Source of the DNA: Candidatus Taylorbacteria bacterium RIFCSPHIGHO2_02_FULL_46_13
GTDB taxonomy: Bacteria; Patescibacteriota; Minisyncoccia; Phycocordibacterales; DSPV01
Assembly (NCBI GenBank): GCA_001821015.1
Contig: MHRQ01000001.1
Location: 1 to 9,816 of the forward strand
Reading direction: 5' to 3'
Length of the DNA: 9,816 bases
The translations under genes and the position numbers were made by a program. Positions within the stretch are counted from its first letter, which is position 1. The number at the start of each line of letters is the position of its first letter. This document shows positions 5,802 through 9,816 of the stretch, piece by piece. The notes under the pieces are model-generated. The model was not told the DNA's origin and searched no databases. It worked only from the letters and a program-made list of their open reading frames with translations.

Positions 5802-6446
5802 ATGAAGAGATTTCTTTTTTATATTTCAATCGGATGCGTGGCACTTACTATCCTCGTTGTTGCCACGACTATGATTATTAATGACCGAACGAAATCGTAT
5901 CTCTATGAGGGCATCTCTGACGCCCCCGTGGCTCAAGCCGCGGTGATTCCCGGTGCGGCCATTCTTTCAAACGGGGCACTCTCATCAATTTTTAAAGATC
6001 GTGTTGACAGCGCTATCCAGTTGTATAAAGCGAACAAAGTATCGAAGATCCTTGTCTCTGGCGACAACAGTACGGTAAGTCACAACGAAGTGAATCCAGT
6101 TCGTAATTATCTTCTGGAGAACGCAATCACGGACACGGATATTTTTCTTGACCATGCTGGTTTTGACACCTACAGCACTATGTACCGCGCTCGCGATATT
6201 TTTGGCGTTACCTCTATCATCATTACTACCCAATCTTTCCATTTGCCTCGTGCTGTCTTTATCGCCCGCAAGCTCAGGATAGAAGCCTACGGTGTGCGTA
6301 CCGACCGTGGGCGCATTCTTTTTCGAAACTATGTCCGAGAAGTGTTTGCTGACGCCAAAGCAGTGCTCGATTTGATGACCGCTCGTATACCAAAATATTT
6401 AGGGAAAGGTATACCCATTACGGGAGACGGGAGAAAAAGCCAATAA
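5802..6446 (+). CDS. SanA/YdcF-like DUF218 membrane-anchored protein
   Basis: This 214-aa protein has an N-terminal membrane anchor (about residues 4-26) and a DUF218 (ElyC/SanA/YdcF) domain (about 45-180). The visible family motifs are AAVIPGAAILSNGALSSIFKD (the opening strand with a Gly-rich loop), KILVSGDN (82-89), NPVRNYLLENAI, FLDHAGFDTYSTMYRARDIF (115-134) and IITTQSFHLPRAVFIAR (140-156). The SanA subtype is indicated by the single anchor and the TYSTMYRAR segment. SanA is linked to envelope barrier function and vancomycin sensitivity in enterobacteria; its biochemical activity is not settled. The next gene follows after 2 bases, so they form an operon. The Arg/Lys-rich tail GDGRKSQ is just before the stop. 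Confidence 0.88.
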   Translation: MKRFLFYISIGCVALTILVVATTMIINDRTKSYLYEGISDAPVAQAAVIPGAAILSNGALSSIFKDRVDSAIQLYKANKVSKILVSGDNSTVSHNEVNPVRNYLLENAITDTDIFLDHAGFDTYSTMYRARDIFGVTSIIITTQSFHLPRAVFIARKLRIEAYGVRTDRGRILFRNYVREVFADAKAVLDLMTARIPKYLGKGIPITGDGRKSQ

Positions 6447-6448
6447 TC

Positions 6449-7543
6449 ATGAGAGTATTGATAACGAGCCTACGAGGTTGGTATGCGCGGTTTGAGGGGC
6501 CGGTGTCTTCTATATTTCTGGTAGTTGGTTTTATTTTTGATGCACTCACGCTCAGACGCGTTGATTTCTATTGGGAAAATGCGTGGATTATCATGTATCT
6601 TCTGATCATCGCCACCTGCATTGTATTTCTCAATCTTTCTGAGAACAACATACTGGATGAAAAAAATCCTGCGCGAGCGCACTTTTGGCTTGTCAACGTA
6701 CTTCAGTTCGCTTTCGGAGGCGTATTAAGCGCTTTTCTTGTATTTTATTTTAGAAGCACCACACTCTCGGTGACATGGCCTTTTCTTTTTGTACTATTTG
6801 TTGCTTTTATGGCTAACGAGCGGCTTAAAAAGCATTACGCGAGACTTACTCTCCAAATCAGTTTTTTTTATCTTATCCTGCTTTCGTTCTCGGTATTCAT
6901 TGTGCCTGTCTTTTTTCATAGGATTGGAATAGATGTATTTTTGATAAGCGGTTTGCTGAGTCTAGGCATCCTGTGTCTGTTTCTTTTGGGGCTCGGATTT
7001 TTCTCACGAGAAAACTTCAAAAAAAGCAAGAATATGCTCATCTTTTCCGTGGGAGCGATTTATGTAGCGACAAATATTTTATATTTTTTCAATCTTATTC
7101 CGCCAATTCCACTTTCTCTTAAAGACGGTGGCGTTTTTCACTCTATTTCTAGAAATGCGGCAGGGGCGTATATCTTAGGATTTGAAGATAGCGGGTGGCT
7201 ATCATATGTTTCTGTGCGTGAAAAGATTCATGTACGCGCGGGTGATCCCGTTTACGCTTTTAGCTCTATATTTTCTCCCACCTCTTTTAATACAGCTATC
7301 CTCCACGAATGGCAGTACCATGATGCAAACTTGAATGAGTGGAGGACAGCAAACACAGTGGGACTCTCTGTTACAGGTGGCCGTGATGGGGGGTATCGGA
7401 CTTATTCATTGAAGGAGAACATCAACCCCGGAAAATGGCGAGTGAATGTGAAAACTTCTCGTGGACAAATCATAGGCCGCTTGCGGTTTGATGTTATCGC
7501 GACAGACGTTCCGCCTTCTTTGAAAATAGAAATCAAGGATTGA
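6449..7543 (+). CDS. Polytopic membrane protein with C-terminal DUF2914 domain
   Basis: This 364-aa protein has about seven membrane helices (roughly residues 18-34, 45-62, 84-101, 108-121, 134-155, 162-185 and 195-217). A soluble C-terminal DUF2914 domain follows (about 247-350), with the family signature HEWQYHDANLNEWRTANTVG, then VTGGRDGGYRTYSLKENINPGKWRVNVKT and GQIIGRLRFDV. The conserved Trp residues (288, 298, 330) and the GGYRTYS loop are present. DUF2914 is an uncharacterised extracytoplasmic domain. Fusion to a multi-helix membrane part is common in CPR genomes, as known to the annotator but not checked here. It lies 2 bases after the SanA-like gene and lacks its own -10 box, which points to co-transcription. 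A purine-rich stretch (GGAGACGGGAGA) ends about 14 bases before the ATG and is a doubtful ribosome site. The stop is TGA. Confidence 0.85.
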   Translation: MRVLITSLRGWYARFEGPVSSIFLVVGFIFDALTLRRVDFYWENAWIIMYLLIIATCIVFLNLSENNILDEKNPARAHFWLVNVLQFAFGGVLSAFLVFYFRSTTLSVTWPFLFVLFVAFMANERLKKHYARLTLQISFFYLILLSFSVFIVPVFFHRIGIDVFLISGLLSLGILCLFLLGLGFFSRENFKKSKNMLIFSVGAIYVATNILYFFNLIPPIPLSLKDGGVFHSISRNAAGAYILGFEDSGWLSYVSVREKIHVRAGDPVYAFSSIFSPTSFNTAILHEWQYHDANLNEWRTANTVGLSVTGGRDGGYRTYSLKENINPGKWRVNVKTSRGQIIGRLRFDVIATDVPPSLKIEIKD

Positions 7544-7548
7544 AGAGC

Positions 7549-7570
7549 ATCTTTCAAAAGGAAAGATTTT
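7549..7570 (+). terminator. Candidate intrinsic terminator after the DUF2914 gene
   Basis: A perfect 7-bp stem ATCTTTC-AAAAG-GAAAGAT (7549-7567) begins 5 bases after the stop codon and runs into TTTT. The stem is AT-rich and the T run is short, so it is weak. Confidence 0.45.
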
Positions 7571-7943
7571 CCGTCAAGTGGAATAATGTTACTATGGAGC
7601 AGTCGACTTTAGTTTGTTGGTATTAAACATAGGAAATATAGTTAAAATAAAGGGGCTTAAACCCTACGGGTTCAGACCATAGATATTTTTCTACTGAAAA
7701 ATTCTGCGACCCCGACTCATCCGCCGCGCGGCGGACTCCGTCTTTGAAATGCTCCGGGCACTCGCATTTCAACACCGTGTGGCTCGTTCATTCGTTACAG
7801 ACTCAAAACTATCTCACCAGGTCTTTCGGAGCTTCAGGCATTTGCTCCTCAACCCTTTGTTGTTGCCACTCGCTCGAGAGAGAAAAAAAAGTATCTTCTT
7901 CTTTACTCAAAAGCGAGGAATAATTTTTAGGATGTTGTGCTAG
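7571..7943. other. Structured non-coding gap with a series of hairpins
   Basis: No gene is supported here. Four perfect hairpins follow one another: AACCC-TAC-GGGTT (7660-7672), ATTTTTC-TACT-GAAAAAT (7685-7702), the 16-base palindrome TCCGCCGCGCGGCGGA (7720-7735), and TTGAAATGC/GCATTTCAA with an 11-base loop (7744-7772). Their centres are about 27, 34 and 31 bases apart. A weaker fifth, GGAGC/GCTCC, is at 7828-7848. This regularity suggests a structured RNA or a dispersed palindromic element rather than plain spacer. A short plus-strand frame at 7749-7943 crosses the region but has no recognisable product. Confidence 0.5.
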
Positions 7944-7983
7944 TGAAGGAAGTTGAGCGTCCTTCTGTCTTAGCTTCACGTGA

Positions 7984-8075
7984 GGCTTATACTTTTTGAA
8001 ACATTACGGAGCGTGGTGGCGCGAGCATAACAAAAATCCAGCAGGATTTTATGTGCGTTTCAAAAAGTATAAGCC
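7984..8075. repeat. Perfect 19-bp inverted repeat with an inner hairpin
   Basis: The left arm GGCTTATACTTTTTGAAAC (7984-8002) is the exact reverse complement of the right arm at 8057-8075. The 54-base interior holds a second perfect hairpin, AAAATCC-AGCA-GGATTTT (8033-8050). The whole is 92 bases and lies 10 bases beyond the stop codon of the minus-strand LOG gene. It may be a small non-autonomous mobile element, a REP-type palindrome or a structured 3' end for LOG mRNA. No T run follows on the minus strand, so it is not a simple terminator. No target-site duplication is obvious. Confidence 0.7.
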
Positions 8076-8085
8076 GAGCGGCCCT

Positions 8086-8805
8086 TTATTTTTTCTCAAA
8101 TGGGACACTGGAGATAACCGGTACCTTAAGAATTGTGTCCATAATCGCTTTTTTTTCGTCGCAGATAGTATAGAGCGAGAGAGCTTCTTCATCCACCATC
8201 CCATGTTGCTTGTACAAGTGCTGGCGTATAAAATCATCCAGTGGTTTCCAGAAATCGCTACCGACGAGGATGATGGTAGCCGGTGCGGGTGTGATCCGTT
8301 GTGTTTGCACAAGCGTCACTATTTCAAAGAATTCGTTGAGGGTGCCATATCCACCGGGGAAAAATACATACGCTTCGGCCGCATACGTGAGAGCGACTTT
8401 TCGAGAAAAGAAATAATAAAATTGATAGAAGTCGGTGAGATAGGGGTTTTGCTTTTGCTCATGCGGGAGCGTGATATTGAGGCCGACTGATTTACCCCCA
8501 GCCTCTAGTGCTCCTCGGTTTGCCGCTTCCATGATGCCCGGACCGCCACCCGTGACAACGGTATAGCCGTGCCGTGCAATTTCTGCTCCGAGTTCTCGAG
8601 CCTGCTGATAGTGGGTGTTTGTCTCCGGAAGAATGGCTGAACCAAATATGGTGACTGATTTTGGATACTTTCTAATAAACTCCAGACCCTCGCTGAATTC
8701 CTTGTTGATAATGGAGAGGCGTGTTTTGGCATCATGTGCGACCTCTTGGGCAGTAAGCGGTTTAGCTTTATACTTGCCATGGGGGTGCTGGTCGTCTTTT
8801 TTCAT
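8086..8805 (-). CDS. LOG-family protein (TIGR00730-type nucleotide phosphoribohydrolase)
   Basis: This 239-aa cytoplasmic protein has a Rossmann-like LOG domain at about residues 45-200. The visible motifs are KSVTIFGSA (49-57), VTGGGPGIMEAANRGA (84-99), SRKVAL (134-139) and the diagnostic PGGYGTLNEFFE (150-161), where the PGGxGTxxE loop binds the nucleotide phosphate and Glu158 takes part in catalysis. Family members cleave nucleoside 5'-monophosphates to base and ribose 5-phosphate; the substrate here is not known. The start is set at the ATG at 8805 because a TTGCAA-16-TACAAT promoter ends 6 bases before it. The frame remains open upstream for 39 codons to 8922 and would add a CELCKNHQPP segment, but that would overrun the FKBP start region. 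It is transcribed away from the FKBP gene. Confidence 0.88.
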   Translation of the reverse strand: MKKDDQHPHGKYKAKPLTAQEVAHDAKTRLSIINKEFSEGLEFIRKYPKSVTIFGSAILPETNTHYQQARELGAEIARHGYTVVTGGGPGIMEAANRGALEAGGKSVGLNITLPHEQKQNPYLTDFYQFYYFFSRKVALTYAAEAYVFFPGGYGTLNEFFEIVTLVQTQRITPAPATIILVGSDFWKPLDDFIRQHLYKQHGMVDEEALSLYTICDEKKAIMDTILKVPVISSVPFEKK

Positions 8806-8811
8806 ATACTC

Positions 8812-8839
8812 ATTGTACGGTGGCTGGTGGTTTTTGCAA
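8812..8839 (-). promoter_or_regulatory. Promoter of the LOG gene
   Basis: On the minus strand, TTGCAA (8834-8839) is followed after 16 bases by TACAAT (8812-8817), and the -10 ends 6 bases before ATG 8805. This predicts a leaderless transcript and decides the start codon. Confidence 0.5.
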
Positions 8840-8862
8840 AGCTCGCATACTTGCAAGAGGCT

Positions 8863-8891
8863 TTGTCTTTCCAATACAAGCAGTGTATAAT
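8863..8891 (+). promoter_or_regulatory. Promoter of the FKBP gene
   Basis: TTGTCT (8863-8868), a 17-base spacer and a consensus TATAAT (8886-8891) are present. This would give a leader of about 19 bases with only a weak AGG. A second -10-like TAATAT at 8905-8910 ends 6 bases before ATG 8917, the leaderless spacing seen elsewhere, but it lacks a -35. The two may be alternative start points. Confidence 0.5.
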
Positions 8892-8916
8892 TATGGTACA
8901 GGTTTAATATTTTTTT

Positions 8917-9450
8917 ATGCAAAAAAACATCAAAACGTTTATCGCGGTCACTATCAGTCTCGTGGTTGTTATAGGGTTTTTCTGGTTCGGTCTTTCGGGT
9001 ATGTTTTCCTCAGCCGATACCGCAACCGAAGGTGCCGGGCAACCCGCCACAGTCGGGCTACCCCTTAGCGAGTCGTCCGTAACTCCCGATGCGTTTCGCA
9101 CGGAAGCTTCCGGGCTTCAGATCGCTGATTTTAGAGTAGGTACGGGGGAAGAGATAGTAGTGGGACAGACCATAGCGGTGCATTACGTCGGTACGTTTGT
9201 TGACGGTACTCAGTTTGATAGTTCTGTTGATAGAGCTCAGCCACTGGTCTTTGTATTTGGTACACAACAGGTAATTTCTGGTATGGATGCGGGACTCGCG
9301 GGTATGCGTGTCGGCGGGATTCGTCGCATCATTATCCCGCCAGAACTTGCATATGGTGCAAATGGAGTCAAGGGACCCGACGGAGAATATGTCATACCGC
9401 CTCAAACGGCTTTGGTATTTGATGTCCAGCTTATGGGGATCAGCAAGTAA
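8917..9450 (+). CDS. Membrane-anchored FKBP-type peptidyl-prolyl cis-trans isomerase
   Basis: This 177-aa protein has an N-terminal membrane helix (about residues 7-26) and a Ser/Thr/Ala-rich linker (30-62). One FKBP domain follows (about 65-176), so the isomerase acts on the outer side of the membrane, probably in folding exported proteins. Key pocket residues by FKBP12 position are present: Tyr90 (in HYVG), Phe100-Asp101 (QFD), Phe114, Val119-Ile120, Tyr146 (LAYG) and Phe168 (LVFDVQL). The Trp at the floor of the pocket in FKBP12 is Met123 here (VISGMDAG), a variation that usually lowers drug and proline-pocket affinity. The domain has normal length with a small insertion, KGPDGEY, after the LAYG loop. 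The tgt gene follows on the same strand after 26-32 bases, so the two may be co-transcribed. Confidence 0.93.
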   Translation: MQKNIKTFIAVTISLVVVIGFFWFGLSGMFSSADTATEGAGQPATVGLPLSESSVTPDAFRTEASGLQIADFRVGTGEEIVVGQTIAVHYVGTFVDGTQFDSSVDRAQPLVFVFGTQQVISGMDAGLAGMRVGGIRRIIIPPELAYGANGVKGPDGEYVIPPQTALVFDVQLMGISK

Positions 9451-9476
9451 CAGCGGCTTTCCGATTCGTACACTAC

Positions 9477-9816
9477 ATGAGTATGGGATTGTTTTCTTTC
9501 CGCGTTGATGCAACAGTGCCCGGCAGTCTTGCGCGCGCTGGAGTGCTCGAGACGCCTCATGGAACTGTAAGCACCCCCGCCTTTGTGCCGGTTGCAACCA
9601 AAGCGACCGTAAAAGCACTGACACCTGTACAGGTTCAGTCTCTAGGCGCTCAAATAGTACTTGCTAACAATTATCATTTATATCTCCAGCCGGGAGTAGA
9701 GACTGTTGCAGCGGGAGGTGGGCTCGCAAAATTTATGGGCTGGTCGGGGCCGACGATGACCGACTCCGGAGGATTTCAGGTGTTTTCTCTCGGAGTTGCA
9801 TTTGGAAAATCAGTTT
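9477..9816 (+). CDS. tgt: tRNA-guanine transglycosylase (3' end missing)
   Basis: The frame is open to the window end and gives the first 113 residues of Tgt, the enzyme that exchanges guanine 34 for preQ1 in the wobble position of GUN-anticodon tRNAs on the queuosine pathway. Recognised motifs are GVLETPHGTVSTPAFVPVATKATVKAL (22-48), LGAQIVLANNYHLYLQPG (56-73), the GGLAKFMGW helix (81-89) and TDSGGFQVFSL (95-105), where Asp96 is the conserved active-site Asp of the base-binding site. The zinc-binding cysteines and the second catalytic Asp lie beyond the window. ATG 9477 (MSMGLF) and ATG 9483 (MGLFSF) are both possible. A TACACT at 9469-9474 lies 8 bases before the second, and no Shine-Dalgarno site is visible. 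No other queuosine genes are in the window. Confidence 0.93.
   Translation, partial: MSMGLFSFRVDATVPGSLARAGVLETPHGTVSTPAFVPVATKATVKALTPVQVQSLGAQIVLANNYHLYLQPGVETVAAGGGLAKFMGWSGPTMTDSGGFQVFSLGVAFGKSV

Noticed and set aside
7749..7943. 64-codon plus-strand frame in the hairpin-rich gap
   Set aside because: It starts in the middle of a perfect hairpin, has no ribosome site or family resemblance, and is rich in Arg, Leu and Phe as expected of non-coding readthrough.
7996..8490. 164-codon plus-strand frame starting at TTG inside the inverted repeat
   Set aside because: Over 80% of it is antisense to the well-supported LOG gene and it begins within the left repeat arm. The only distinct part (YGAWWREHNKNPAGFY) is the core of the inverted repeat.
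9058..9624. 188-codon minus-strand frame across FKBP and tgt
   Set aside because: It is fully antisense to two clearly conserved genes and its composition (Arg, Ser and Cys rich) is typical of a shadow frame.

Overview
The window looks like a chromosomal piece from a Patescibacteria/CPR bacterium, possibly of the Kaiserbacteria or Parcubacteria type. This is inferred from the mix of DUF5666-like, DUF4349, DUF2914 and LOG-type genes, the moderate GC content, the palindrome-rich gaps and the rarity of Shine-Dalgarno sites. Only phylogenetic placement could confirm it. The standard bacterial code fits: all three stop codons end genes, and long ORFs contain no internal TGA.

Layout. (1) Positions 1-2019 hold a MacB-type export module: an ABC ATPase whose 5' end lies outside the window, an overlapping FtsX/MacB permease, and a small membrane-anchored DUF5666-like protein. 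(2) Positions 2020-2432 are a non-coding, palindrome-bearing gap that ends in three GTAGATT repeats and a promoter. (3) Positions 2433-3476 hold a two-gene regulatory unit: a MerR-type HTH fused to a GHKL ATPase, followed by a STAS-like DUF4325 protein. (4) Positions 3477-4500 hold a fragment of a YdeI/OmpD-associated (OmdA) gene and a secreted-protein gene cut by an in-frame TAG between its signal/anchor segment and its exported domain. (5) Positions 4595-7543 hold envelope genes: a DUF4349 membrane protein, a SanA/YdcF-like DUF218 protein and a seven-helix DUF2914 protein. (6) Positions 7544-8085 are a convergent gap packed with hairpins and a perfect 19-bp inverted repeat. (7) Positions 8086-9450 hold a divergent pair: a LOG-family nucleotide hydrolase on the minus strand and a membrane-anchored FKBP on the plus strand. 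(8) From about 9477 to the end runs the start of tgt (tRNA-guanine transglycosylase).

Three things stand out. First, the HTH-ATPase/STAS-like pair with its own three-repeat operator looks like a DNA-binding version of a partner-switching regulator. Second, several transcription-unit-leading genes carry a -10-like hexamer starting 12-13 nt before the start codon, with no Shine-Dalgarno site, which suggests leaderless mRNAs. Third, there is a clean in-frame amber interruption of a secreted-protein gene.
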